Below are positions 1 through 8,748 of a DNA stretch of 64,000 nucleotides, piece by piece. Under the pieces are notes generated by a model. The model had not been told where the DNA came from. It was given only the letters and a program-made list of their open reading frames with translations, and did not search any database. Within the stretch, counting starts at the first letter, position 1. Each line of letters opens with the position of its first letter. The position numbers and the translations under genes are program-made. The stretch comes from Cyclobacterium amurskyense (GTDB lineage Bacteria; Bacteroidota; Bacteroidia; Cytophagales; Cyclobacteriaceae), in assembly GCF_001050135.1 (NCBI RefSeq), contig NZ_CP012040.1, positions 1,612,001-1,676,000 on the forward strand. The letters run 5' to 3'.

Positions 1-1521
1 TGGGTTGGTGTGTACTATTCCTACCTCATGCGCCAATCGCGCTACAGCCAGGGCAGCATATGGATGAGAAGAGGAGATCTGATCCTGAATGACCTCTTTG
101 GCAATGGTTTCACGCAAATGGGGAGCCAAGGCCTTGTCAGGGTATTTATTTACCGAGCGAAGCACATACTCCCTACCGCTAGCACTTTCCAATCTCAGGG
201 AGCGGGTTTGCATGCCACCGCCTTTTTTGAGAATGCGAAGACCTCCCTTGGCAGTTGTCAGGTCCAATGTTTCAAAAGAAGCAGGAATGGCCCAAGTCTC
301 CCGGTAATTTTTCCCTAGAAAATTATAGTATCCTTTACCATGCAGGTATTGGGTGGAAATGGGCCTGGTGACGGTTTCAGGTAAGTCACGATCAAACAAA
401 TCCAACTCCTTCTTACTATTGGCATAGGGCTTAACCAATTGCTTTTCATAAAGTGCTTCCCCTTTCAATGGATCAAAAAAGGACAGACTTACTTTATGGT
501 TTTCATAAAAATCCAATACTGCATAACCTTGCTTGGGATAGATAAAATCTGCTTCATTGTTCTTTTTAATTGTCGTATGCTTTGCCCCAGCTCCACTGAT
601 AATATAATTCACATTGTCTTCCTGCGTAAAAGCCAAGCCATGCTCATGCCCAGCCACTTGAATGATATTTGGGTGATTGGCGAAAATTTCATCAAAGGCT
701 TTAATCATGGCTTCATACCGCGGATGAACCAGATCTTGGACATTGCCAAACCAAGTTCTATAAAGTGGGTAAATGGAACCAATAAGAGGTAAAGGAAGGT
801 ATAAATTAGGAGAGATATTGGTGAGGGGAAATAGATGGTCTTTTAAGCTATAAGCGCCATTATGCGGCCCATAAGACCTGAGTGGATGGTGCATGGCTAC
901 CAGTATGGTTTTGTCCTTGTTTTCTTCAAGTACATAACGTGTGGCTTCCAAAACCTCCGCTTCAGATTTGTATTCACAATCCGATTCAAGCTTAGGTTTG
1001 CCCCTAAGCTGAAGCCACCATTGGCTGTCTAGCAATACCAATATGGTTTCATTATCCAGTTCAATAATATTAGGACCGGGACAAGCACTGCTTGGTAACC
1101 ACTTTACCTGATCTTCAGGATAGTTTTCCACCACATATTTCTCAGCCCTTAGGACGTTTTCCCAGCCATCTGTTTTTCCTTTTCTCCAATCGTGATTCCC
1201 TGGAATCATCCAAATCTTCCCATTTAGGTATTGGTAAAGGTCCAGTTGGGTTTTTAGTATCAATTCTGCCTCTGCCCTACTTTCCTCGTTGATGGCAGGC
1301 ATCCCAAGTGGATAAATATTATCCCCCAAATAAATTATATGGGCAGGGCTTTCTGGGTCTGCTTGAAGTTTTTTGCGGATGTCCTCAACAACAGGATGTT
1401 GTCCATTTTCAAGTTCCCCAGCGTCTCCAACCAAATAAACCCTAAATTTCCTAGGCACTTCCTGGGCCTGTATCAAGGATGGAAGCCAACATAAAATCAG
1501 CAGGTAAAGAAATTTTATCAT
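1..1521 (-). CDS. Secreted calcineurin-like metallophosphoesterase, 3' end outside the window
   Basis: Reading from an ATG at 1521 the frame stays open to base 1, so 507 codons are visible and the C-terminus is missing. A signal peptide (about 19 residues, ending LIQAQ) precedes a phosphoesterase fold with VGDAGE near residue 33, then GDNIY, GNHDW, a HHP segment and GHEHG, the metal-ligand motifs of the family. After the catalytic domain comes a region ending in HPYAALAVARLAHEVGI. From memory, long Bacteroidota phosphoesterases with a similar linker continue into an outer-membrane beta-barrel, so a fused barrel is plausible here but not visible. The ATG overlaps the TGA of the upstream gene as ATGA, which suggests translational coupling. 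Substrate unknown. Confidence 0.85.
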   Translation of the reverse strand, partial: MIKFLYLLILCWLPSLIQAQEVPRKFRVYLVGDAGELENGQHPVVEDIRKKLQADPESPAHIIYLGDNIYPLGMPAINEESRAEAELILKTQLDLYQYLNGKIWMIPGNHDWRKGKTDGWENVLRAEKYVVENYPEDQVKWLPSSACPGPNIIELDNETILVLLDSQWWLQLRGKPKLESDCEYKSEAEVLEATRYVLEENKDKTILVAMHHPLRSYGPHNGAYSLKDHLFPLTNISPNLYLPLPLIGSIYPLYRTWFGNVQDLVHPRYEAMIKAFDEIFANHPNIIQVAGHEHGLAFTQEDNVNYIISGAGAKHTTIKKNNEADFIYPKQGYAVLDFYENHKVSLSFFDPLKGEALYEKQLVKPYANSKKELDLFDRDLPETVTRPISTQYLHGKGYYNFLGKNYRETWAIPASFETLDLTTAKGGLRILKKGGGMQTRSLRLESASGREYVLRSVNKYPDKALAPHLRETIAKEVIQDQISSSHPYAALAVARLAHEVGIVHTNP

Positions 1522-2387
1522 GGCTTCATTTGTATTGGATGATAAGGAAAAACCAAAATATTTGGTTCCCCTCCTCTGGCCTCATTGGAAATGTACATAT
1601 TCCCCTCCGGATCAAAGGTCATCCCTTCAGGCTGCTTAAATATTTCTGGATTAAGGCGATAAACTTTTATAGGGTCAAAATCCAAATCTGTAATTAACAA
1701 CCACTTATCGGTCGAAGAGAGGACATAGAATTGCTTTTCTATAGGATGTAATGCAACTGCCGCTGGTTTAATCTCCAAAGGCGCCTTGTCTTTATTCGCT
1801 AAGTGTTTTTGGATTTCTCCCCTTTCCAAGGTGATAAAAGACGTTGATTCGTATTGCTTCGAAGTCAAATCAAAACGGAAAACCGAGGCTTCCTCTGTGC
1901 CTTTGTCCCACTTACAAGACTTACAAAACACATACAGGTAGTCGCCTTTTTCAGAAACAACCATTGCTTCCAGGTCTCTTTTTTTCTCAATTGGAAAATC
2001 GAATTTGGTAGTTTTTGCGTTTTTGGTCAAAGGAGAACTAACTTCATAGAGTGTTCCATCACTCTGTAGCACCCATGCCACATCCTTTACCCATGCGATG
2101 TCTTCTATGTCATTGTTTTTGGCAAACTTCTGCTTTTCCTGGATTTTTCCTGTTTCTGGTGCTAGTCTATAAATCACTGAGGACTCATCCTCTATGGCCC
2201 AAATTTGGTTTTCCCCTACCCACGCAAGTCCTGAAACTTCTTTCAAATCATCCTCAAGTAGGATTTTCTGGAAATTATCAAGGTCATAGGCTTCTGGAGA
2301 CAACTCTGTTGACAACTTTTGCGTTCCGGGAGTACATTGCCAATTAACAAAAATAATAAAGGTTAAAATCTGTGAAAAATACATCAT
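1518..2387 (-). CDS. SdiA-regulated/YjiK-like beta-propeller protein, exported
   Basis: 289 residues. An N-terminal hydrophobic segment is followed by NWQC, a poor lipobox, so it may be a lipoprotein or have a cleaved signal. The body has repeated propeller blades (EVSGLAWVGENQIWAI, DIEDIAWVKDVAWVL, QPEGMTFDPEGNMYI), the pattern of the SdiA-regulated (YjiK) family, whose members are extracytoplasmic six-bladed propellers of unclear function. The gene shares an ATGA overlap with the phosphoesterase downstream, so the pair is probably cotranscribed and may act together in the envelope. A phytase-like or esterase-like activity is possible, but no catalytic residues can be assigned. Confidence 0.75.
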   Translation of the reverse strand: MMYFSQILTFIIFVNWQCTPGTQKLSTELSPEAYDLDNFQKILLEDDLKEVSGLAWVGENQIWAIEDESSVIYRLAPETGKIQEKQKFAKNNDIEDIAWVKDVAWVLQSDGTLYEVSSPLTKNAKTTKFDFPIEKKRDLEAMVVSEKGDYLYVFCKSCKWDKGTEEASVFRFDLTSKQYESTSFITLERGEIQKHLANKDKAPLEIKPAAVALHPIEKQFYVLSSTDKWLLITDLDFDPIKVYRLNPEIFKQPEGMTFDPEGNMYISNEARGGEPNILVFPYHPIQMKP

Positions 2388-2440
2388 TATTCAATTGTAA
2401 TTAATTACCTTCAAAACAGTATACGTAAAATTAGTAATTA

Positions 2441-3631
2441 GTGGTGGATAAGCAATTAGAGAAATTTGAACGCTGGATCAGGGAAATGTTTGAGAATCGC
2501 CAAAAATCGGAGGTTTGTTACCATAACATGGACCATTCATTGCAAATTGTAAAGAAGGTAGCGGAGATCGGAGAATACTATAACTTAAGCAAAGAAGAAA
2601 AGGAAGATTTGTATGTAGCAGGTTGGATGCATGACATCGGCTATTGGGAAGGGAAAGGAGAAGGACATGAGATTAAAGGCTCAGAAATGGCACAAAAATA
2701 CCTGATCGAATTGGGCCTTAATCAGGAAAGAGTGGATCGGATAAAATCCTTAATCCTGGCCACAAAGGTACCGCAAAACCCTAAAAACTTACTGGAAGAG
2801 ATCATTTGTGATGCAGACTTATTTCATTTGAGTTCTGAGCGTTTCTTTGAACAGACGCTATTGCTAAAAAAAGAAAAGACAAATCTTGGCTTTGAAAAAA
2901 CATCATTAAGTGAGTGGCTGAAGGATAGCCGTCTTTTTATGCTTGCTCACCACTACCATACCGAATATGCCAAAATCTATTTTCAACCTGGGAAAGAAGC
3001 AAATCTGGAATCGATTGAAATGAAGATCAAAGAAGCAGAAGAACATTCAAAAGCCAAATCAGAAGGGAAAAAAAAAGACAAGAACAAAAAAAAGTCGGAA
3101 AGAGGGATTGAAACCATGTTTCGAATTACCTCAAAAAATCATTTGGCTCTTTCTGCTTTGGCTGACAATAAGGCCAATATCATGATCTCGGTCAATTCAA
3201 TTATTATCTCCATTGTGGTTGCTGTTTTCATCCGAATAATTGAGGAATTCCCCTATTATTTGGTTCCAACACTTATGTTGATTACCACTTGTCTTATTGC
3301 CATGGTTTTTGCCATATTGGCCACCCGACCAAATGTAACCAACGGCATCGTCACCAAAGAAGACATCCGGAAAAAGAAGGGAAACCTGCTCTATTTTGGT
3401 AATTTCTATGAAATGCCCCTACCTGAATACAAAGAAGGTATGCATGCCCTAATGGATGATGGGACCTACCTTTACGACAGTATGATTACTGACATCTATT
3501 ATTTAGGAATCGTCCTTTCTAAAAAGTATTTCTTGCTCAGAAAATGCTACAATATCTTTATGTTCGGCTTTGTGCTGTCGGTGATTTCTTTCTTAATAGC
3601 TACCTATATCTTCGAACCAATCCCTAGATAA
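2441..3631 (+). CDS. HD-domain phosphohydrolase fused to a Pycsar-effector-like (PycTM/DUF5706) membrane domain
   Basis: 396 residues with a GTG start (a second GTG follows at once). Residues about 1-200 form an HD domain: H28 and H32 in CYHNMDHS, H64-D65 in GWMHDIGYW and D124 in ICDADLF are the expected metal ligands. A Lys-rich linker (about 200-222) leads to residues 226-396, which carry the signature of the Pycsar effector family (SKNHLALSALADNKANIMI) with two TM helices after it and one at the C-terminus. In Pycsar defence such TM proteins respond to cCMP or cUMP from a cyclase. No cyclase lies in this window. HD-PycTM fusions are common in Bacteroidota and their role is not settled; nucleotide turnover coupled to membrane action is an inference. 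Confidence 0.85.
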   Translation: MVDKQLEKFERWIREMFENRQKSEVCYHNMDHSLQIVKKVAEIGEYYNLSKEEKEDLYVAGWMHDIGYWEGKGEGHEIKGSEMAQKYLIELGLNQERVDRIKSLILATKVPQNPKNLLEEIICDADLFHLSSERFFEQTLLLKKEKTNLGFEKTSLSEWLKDSRLFMLAHHYHTEYAKIYFQPGKEANLESIEMKIKEAEEHSKAKSEGKKKDKNKKKSERGIETMFRITSKNHLALSALADNKANIMISVNSIIISIVVAVFIRIIEEFPYYLVPTLMLITTCLIAMVFAILATRPNVTNGIVTKEDIRKKKGNLLYFGNFYEMPLPEYKEGMHALMDDGTYLYDSMITDIYYLGIVLSKKYFLLRKCYNIFMFGFVLSVISFLIATYIFEPIPR

Positions 3632-3988
3632 TCTAAATGTACTTTTAATTATACGACCTTAAAATAAATGTAAATACCCATTGTTACTTGCAAGATTCCA
3701 ATTTTTAAACTAAAAAACCTTTTAAGTCGATGCTTACACTCAATCGTTTTTTACTCTGTAATTAATTTTATAGATTAGGAATTTCTTATTTCCTAGTAAT
3801 AATTTTAGTTGAATAAAGCATTTTTTCTTTATTCTGAAATTGTCAAAATTTTTATAATGAATAGGTTATTTTTTACCTCAGATCTATCCAAAAGAAAGAT
3901 TAATTTTTTTTCCCAGACGTTATTGGTACTGGCTCTCTATTATAGAGAAATTAATGAAATGATCCCTTTAAAATAAATTTTCTGGCAG
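3632..3988 (+). other. AT-rich intergenic region with a possible 39-residue ORF
   Basis: No recognisable gene. A short ORF runs from ATG 3857 to TAA 3976 (39 codons, starting MNRLFFTSDLSKRK), 12 bp before the ATG of the next membrane protein. It could be a leader peptide, a real small protein or chance. I see no clear terminator after the HD-Pycsar gene and no convincing promoter box. Confidence 0.35.
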
Positions 3989-4507
3989 ATGATCCACTTT
4001 TCATTAATCGCCATAATAGATTATTTTTTAGATGACCATCCCTTTACAGGTAGAAAAACACTTCTGCACTTATTACTTATTTCCATTGCTTTTCTAACAA
4101 TAAGCCTGTACTATGGTGTTTTTGATGCCCTTTTTATCCGTATTCATTTAGCAATATTGATTTTGGGGAATATTTTGGGTGGTAAGGTAGATAAGCCTTT
4201 TTGGAAATTGCTAACAATTCTCAATCTGCTTATTTTAATTACAATAGAGCTTTCTAGAAATGAGCTGCAATCAATTTTTGGAATAGCCTTATTGTATGCA
4301 ACTGGAGCAATTTTTTTATTGGCTATAACAGAAAGGATTTCAGAAAATAACAGAAGTTTCTGGATGGTTCATACCATAGCATTGTTTTTATGGATTAGCT
4401 TTAAAGGCCCCTTTTTTGAAGAAGCCTTTATTTTCTTGGTGGGAGGAATTGCTTACGAATTGGCTAAAATATTAATCTCTAAAAAGCTAAGCATAAACCC
4501 ATTATAA
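3989..4507 (+). CDS. Integral membrane protein of unknown function
   Basis: 172 residues, mostly hydrophobic, with about five or six predicted TM helices and few charged loops; the C-terminus is a short basic tail (KILISKKLSINPL). No catalytic motif is visible. The layout vaguely recalls small DUF3307-type membrane proteins, but I cannot match that family's signatures. The gene stands alone after a long AT-rich gap and is convergent with the MscS gene, so context gives no function. Confidence 0.6.
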   Translation: MIHFSLIAIIDYFLDDHPFTGRKTLLHLLLISIAFLTISLYYGVFDALFIRIHLAILILGNILGGKVDKPFWKLLTILNLLILITIELSRNELQSIFGIALLYATGAIFLLAITERISENNRSFWMVHTIALFLWISFKGPFFEEAFIFLVGGIAYELAKILISKKLSINPL

Positions 4508-4529
4508 ACATAGTAGCGTATAATGAAAG

Positions 4530-5441
4530 TTACCTCTTAGGGTTATTTTCGGGATGGACTTTGTCCTGATGCATTAAGATTGTAGAAGTAGGATAAGCAA
4601 GCCTGATATTGTCCTCTGGCCCTAGTTGCTCCAATATACTTTCCGTAATGGCATGCTCAAACATCCTTCGCTTTTTTGGATCACAGAGATAACGCATAGA
4701 AAGCTGAACGCCTCTTTCGGTAATCTTAGTAAAAATCATCGGGGTAAATTGCTTGTAGACAATCAAATGCTCTTGTTTGGCTTTTTTAAAGACCTTTTCA
4801 GCCTTTTTCAGGTCCTCATGCAGATGCTCGTTCAAGATATTAAGTAAAATACCCTTGGCTTTTTTAAAATCACTTCTTAAGGTTATATAAATCCTTTGCT
4901 CATTCCAGATATAATTAAAACCTGTAGAATAATTTGCCTGAGCATCCATAAAAACCTTTCCATTGGGCACATGAATGACACGGCCTGTACTCTGGTCTGC
5001 ATCTACCCAGTTCCCAATCTCCAGCAATGAAAACTGAAAAAGCCGAAGGTCAATGACATCACCCTGCACTTCCCCAATTTGGATCCTGTCGCCAACATCA
5101 AAGGGCTTGCGCAGGTATATAAATGCCCAGCCGGCAATGTTTACAAAAATATCCTTTAAGGCAATGGCTATACCAGCAGACAACAGTCCTAGAAAGGTAG
5201 TGATAGAGTGAAAATTACCGATCCATAGGTTTCCAATAATCAGAATGCCAATAATAAAAGAAGTGTATTCAATAAACTTACGGTAATGGTACTGCCGCCT
5301 TAGCTCCACAGCATCACCCCTGTATATTAGTTTTAGGGAGATCTTATTGATCAGCCACATCACGAACCCAATCAGCACCGTTTGCAGAACCCTGTTTCTT
5401 AATTCTGGGTCAATGTCTAAGTTTAAGAAATTATCGAACAT
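4530..5441 (-). CDS. MscS-family mechanosensitive ion channel
   Basis: 303 residues. Two N-terminal TM helices precede the pore-lining helix (FLGLLSAGIAIALKDIFVNI, rich in Ala and Gly as in MscS TM3), then the beta domain (KPFDVGDRIQIGEVQGDVIDL) and the cytosolic alpha/beta domain. The membrane part is short, as in the small MscS class. The family opens under membrane tension to release solutes during hypo-osmotic shock. The gene is monocistronic or weakly linked to the EamA gene 63 bp upstream on the same strand. The C-terminal extension (HQDKVHPENNPKR) is hydrophilic and unremarkable. Confidence 0.92.
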   Translation of the reverse strand: MFDNFLNLDIDPELRNRVLQTVLIGFVMWLINKISLKLIYRGDAVELRRQYHYRKFIEYTSFIIGILIIGNLWIGNFHSITTFLGLLSAGIAIALKDIFVNIAGWAFIYLRKPFDVGDRIQIGEVQGDVIDLRLFQFSLLEIGNWVDADQSTGRVIHVPNGKVFMDAQANYSTGFNYIWNEQRIYITLRSDFKKAKGILLNILNEHLHEDLKKAEKVFKKAKQEHLIVYKQFTPMIFTKITERGVQLSMRYLCDPKKRRMFEHAITESILEQLGPEDNIRLAYPTSTILMHQDKVHPENNPKR

Positions 5442-5504
5442 ATTATTTCACTCTGGAAACAAGAATTGTTTAAAAATTAAAAATAATCCAGCCTTTCCTG
5501 CTAT

Positions 5505-6422
5505 TCATTCAGTGGCTTTAGCTTTTCGATTTCCGATCCACACACCGACCACTACAGCAAATATGCCCAAATAATGAAAAGGAAACAAAGTCTCTCCATC
5601 CAAAACTCCCCAAAAGATCGCAACCAATGGGATAATATAGGTGACCGAACTGGCAAAAACCGGTGTTACAAGCTTTACAATTGAATTAAATAGGATCAGG
5701 GCCAAGGCTGTTCCTACGGCACCAAGAAAAGTAATGTAACCTGCAGCCAGCCATGCACCCTCCACATGGACCAGCTTGAATGAAAAACTCGTGAACCCAA
5801 ACAAGTAAAGGGAAGCTATAGGCAACACCATCATCAAGGATATGGCAGTGATCATTGTTGGGTTTATTTCCTTGATTTTAAACTTGATAATATTTACGTT
5901 GAACCCATAACAAATAGAGGCAAGGACAATCAATAGTCCATAAAGGTTTAAGCCCGAGAAAACATCCAGCTTACCAGAATTGCCTGCAAGTACCAAAAGA
6001 CAGACTCCCATTAGCGCAATTACCAAACCTATAGCATTTTGCCTGGAGATTTTCGTCTTAAAAAGCAGGGCCCCAATCACCATCACCATCAAGGGCGTGA
6101 GGGCATTGATCACTCCTGCTAGAGAGCTGGAAAGTTGGGTCTGTGCTGTAGCAAATAAAAAGGCAGGAATAAAACTCCCTAAAAAACCTATACAAAAAAG
6201 ATAGGTCATTTGCCTTCTGTTAAGCAATTTTACTTTAGGAATCCCCAAAGGCAATAAGACCAGGGCAGCCGTAACGATCCTAAAAGCACCGACCTCACCT
6301 GGAGAGAAAACCACCAGAGCCTTTTTGATTAAGATAAATGAGCTTCCCCAAACCAAAGCCAGCAAAAGTAACATTGCCCAATGCTTTGAGTTCTGGTTTT
6401 GAATCTTTATTGGTACAGGCAC
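5505..6422 (-). CDS. EamA/DMT-superfamily transporter
   Basis: 305 residues with ten predicted TM helices in two EamA repeats. The first begins LALVWGSSFILIKKAL, typical of the drug/metabolite transporter superfamily; the second ends GVWIGNRKAKATE. These inner-membrane proteins usually export amino acids, metabolites or drugs, and substrate cannot be told from sequence. It follows dusB on the same strand with a 49 bp gap, so it may be read through from it. The start (MPVPIKIQ) leaves a short hydrophilic N-terminus before TM1, as expected. Confidence 0.9.
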   Translation of the reverse strand: MPVPIKIQNQNSKHWAMLLLLALVWGSSFILIKKALVVFSPGEVGAFRIVTAALVLLPLGIPKVKLLNRRQMTYLFCIGFLGSFIPAFLFATAQTQLSSSLAGVINALTPLMVMVIGALLFKTKISRQNAIGLVIALMGVCLLVLAGNSGKLDVFSGLNLYGLLIVLASICYGFNVNIIKFKIKEINPTMITAISLMMVLPIASLYLFGFTSFSFKLVHVEGAWLAAGYITFLGAVGTALALILFNSIVKLVTPVFASSVTYIIPLVAIFWGVLDGETLFPFHYLGIFAVVVGVWIGNRKAKATE

Positions 6423-6471
6423 TTCTCTATATATTTGGAATCCCTAATGCTTCCTTTTAGCGAAAATTTCC

Positions 6472-7533
6472 TCAAAGCACTTCGTCTGCAAAGACCCTGG
6501 AAATATCTTCAAGGATTTCATTGACTTCAGAATAATCATCTGTTGTCACCAAAGCTGTACGGTAAGGTTTGAAATGGGGTATCCCTCTAAAATAATTGGT
6601 GTAATGCCTTCTCATCTCCAGGACGCCTAACTTTTCTCCTTTCCACTCAACAGAAAAATCAAGGTGTTTTCGTGCTACTTTTACCCTTTCCTCCATATCT
6701 GGAGCATCCAAAAATTTCCCGGTAGCCATAAAATGCTTGATTTCATTGAATATCCAAGGATAACCTATGGCTGCTCTACCTATCATCAGACCGTCCACAC
6801 CATATTTTTCTTTGTACGCTTTGGCCTTCTCCGGACTGTCTATGTCTCCATTTCCAAAAACCGGAATTTTAATCCTGCTATTCTTTTTAATTTCTGCCAA
6901 ATAGGACCAATCTGCCTCCCCTTTGTACATTTGTTTTCTGGTACGGGCATGTATACTGATCGCCTGAATGCCTACATCTTGCAAGCGTTCCGTCACTTCA
7001 TTGATCCTTATGGTATTCTCATCCCAGCCGAGTCTGGTTTTTACCGTCACGGGTATTTTTACAGCCTTGACGATTTCGGCTGTCATGGCTACCATTTTGT
7101 CTATGTCCAATAAAATGCCGGCTCCGGCACCTTTACAAGCCACCTTATTCACTGGGCAGCCATAGTTAATATCTAATATATCTGGTCCTGCTTCTTCAGC
7201 AATAGCTGCTGCCTCTCTCATGGAGGAAATTTCATTGCCAAATATTTGAATGCCTATTGGCCGTTCATAATCATATACATCTAATTTTTGAACGGATTTG
7301 GCTGCATCTCTTATCAATCCTTCAGAGCTAATGAATTCAGTATACATCAAATCTGCCCCATTGCTTTTACAGACAGCTCTAAATGGCGGATCACTAACAT
7401 CCTCCATAGGAGCCAATAGCAACGGAAACTCCCCTAAATTTAAATCCCCAATTTTAATCACACGCTTATTTTTTTTTGCAAAAATGACTGTTTTTAGTTG
7501 AATATCAATAACATTGCCATCATTGTCTTTCAT
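6472..7533 (-). CDS. dusB: tRNA-dihydrouridine synthase B
   Basis: 353 residues. FMN-dependent TIM barrel with PLLLAPMEDVSDPPF after the first strand, the catalytic cysteine C126 in DINYGCPVNK, VKTRLGW, HARTRKQMYKGEADW, the phosphate-binding GNGDI and GLMIGRAAIG. It reduces uridines in the tRNA D-loop. Most homologues start just before KIGDLNLGEF, so the 24 residues after the ATG at 7533 may be untranslated; a GTG at 7461 (codon 25) is a reasonable alternative start. The gene is divergent from the CPBP protease. Confidence 0.95.
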   Translation of the reverse strand: MKDNDGNVIDIQLKTVIFAKKNKRVIKIGDLNLGEFPLLLAPMEDVSDPPFRAVCKSNGADLMYTEFISSEGLIRDAAKSVQKLDVYDYERPIGIQIFGNEISSMREAAAIAEEAGPDILDINYGCPVNKVACKGAGAGILLDIDKMVAMTAEIVKAVKIPVTVKTRLGWDENTIRINEVTERLQDVGIQAISIHARTRKQMYKGEADWSYLAEIKKNSRIKIPVFGNGDIDSPEKAKAYKEKYGVDGLMIGRAAIGYPWIFNEIKHFMATGKFLDAPDMEERVKVARKHLDFSVEWKGEKLGVLEMRRHYTNYFRGIPHFKPYRTALVTTDDYSEVNEILEDISRVFADEVL

Positions 7534-7610
7534 TTTGAGTAAATTATTTTATTTCCAAAAAACAAAAGTATCTTGTGGTGCACGCTATTTACTGTAAATT
7601 TACTCTTAAT

Positions 7611-8549
7611 ATGGAAATTTATGAAAATCGGCCAGGACATTCTATCAAGCAACATTGGTTGCTTTCCTTTACTGTTTTGGTTTTAATCGTATTTGGATCC
7701 CTTGCCATTCTCCAAACCATGGCCTTAGGCTTATTGCCTATACTCTTCGGAATCTCCTTTGACCAATTGCCTTACCTATTAACCGCTTCCCTGGATCATC
7801 CTAATGCCAGGTTGGCCTTTCTTTTTATTCAAGGACTGGGAGGAGGACTAGGTTTTTTTATCGGAGGCTGGATTTTTGTCCGTTTTGTGGATAGAAAAAC
7901 CCTTAGACTGGATTTACAACTTGACCCTTTAAAATTTAATGGATTATGGATTGTATTGCCATTGCTCTTTGGCTTTGTGCTATTCAACTCCTTATTGGTT
8001 TATTTAAATATGAACATTGAATTCCCTGAAGCCCTAAGTGGTTTGGAAGCTGCCTTCAGAGCCAAGGAAGACCAATTGATGGAATTGACAAAATACCTTA
8101 CGGACTTTGAAAGTGTGGGTGAATTTCTATTGGGAATATTGATTATAGGGCTTTTGGCCGGAATTGGCGAAGAGTATTTATTTAGGGGAATAGTGCAACC
8201 TAAAATGCACCAATATACTGGCAATGCGCATTGGGCAGTGTGGATCACTGCATTCATTTTCTCCGCCATTCATTTTCAGTTTTACGGCTTTCTCCCCAGG
8301 CTAATGCTTGGGGCGCTATTTGGTTACTTGTACCTGTATTCTGGCTCTCTGCTTTACCCAATGGTAGCCCATATACTGAACAATACTTTAACAGTTACCT
8401 TGGTTTATTTCAACAAACTTGGTTTGATGGAATTTGATTTAGAGGACGCTGACACTTTGTATTGGGAATATGTAATTGCAGGTCTTGTAATATTTCTTTT
8501 CTGTTGGAATTTGTTTATTAAATCAAATAAAAACCAGGTCTATGAGTAA
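7611..8549 (+). CDS. CPBP-family intramembrane metalloprotease
   Basis: About 312 residues from ATG 7611; an in-frame GTG at 7575 would add 12 unlikely residues. Several TM helices and the three Abi/CPBP motifs are present: EEYLFRG (glutamate pair and Arg), the SAIHFQFYG helix with its His, and HILNNT. The family covers CAAX-type processing and bacteriocin immunity, and its bacterial members are mostly uncharacterised. Its stop overlaps the start of the DUF2007 gene by 8 bp, which in turn overlaps cdsA, so the three form a tight operon linked to lipid synthesis genes. Confidence 0.9.
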   Translation: MEIYENRPGHSIKQHWLLSFTVLVLIVFGSLAILQTMALGLLPILFGISFDQLPYLLTASLDHPNARLAFLFIQGLGGGLGFFIGGWIFVRFVDRKTLRLDLQLDPLKFNGLWIVLPLLFGFVLFNSLLVYLNMNIEFPEALSGLEAAFRAKEDQLMELTKYLTDFESVGEFLLGILIIGLLAGIGEEYLFRGIVQPKMHQYTGNAHWAVWITAFIFSAIHFQFYGFLPRLMLGALFGYLYLYSGSLLYPMVAHILNNTLTVTLVYFNKLGLMEFDLEDADTLYWEYVIAGLVIFLFCWNLFIKSNKNQVYE

Positions 8550-8748
8550 TTGGCACAAAATATTCGAATCCAGCACCCCAATAAGGGCTGAAATAGTAAA
8601 GGGAGTTCTTGAAGAAAAAGGTATCACTGCGGTCATTGTCAATAAAAAAGACCCGGTTTATAAAATCCATGGAAACATTGAAGTAATGGTTCTAGAGGAG
8701 CAAGCCCAGCAGGCATTAAAAATAGTGGAAAATGAAATCTCGTTTTAG
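8542..8748 (+). CDS. DUF2007 family small protein (putative signal-transducing, PII-like fold)
   Basis: 68 residues. The pattern KIFESSTPIRAEIVKGVLEE, then a VIVNKKDP turn and VMVLEEQAQQALKIV, is that of DUF2007, a small ferredoxin-like domain sometimes annotated as a putative signal transducing protein. No catalytic residues. It overlaps the CPBP gene by 8 bp upstream and cdsA by 17 bp downstream, so its expression is tied to both. Function unknown; a regulatory or adaptor role near the membrane is only an inference from context. Confidence 0.85.
   Translation: MSNWHKIFESSTPIRAEIVKGVLEEKGITAVIVNKKDPVYKIHGNIEVMVLEEQAQQALKIVENEISF

Noticed and set aside
2441..4507. Complete Pycsar defence operon
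   Set aside because: No nucleotide cyclase is encoded next to the effector-like gene; the next gene is a membrane protein without a cyclase motif.
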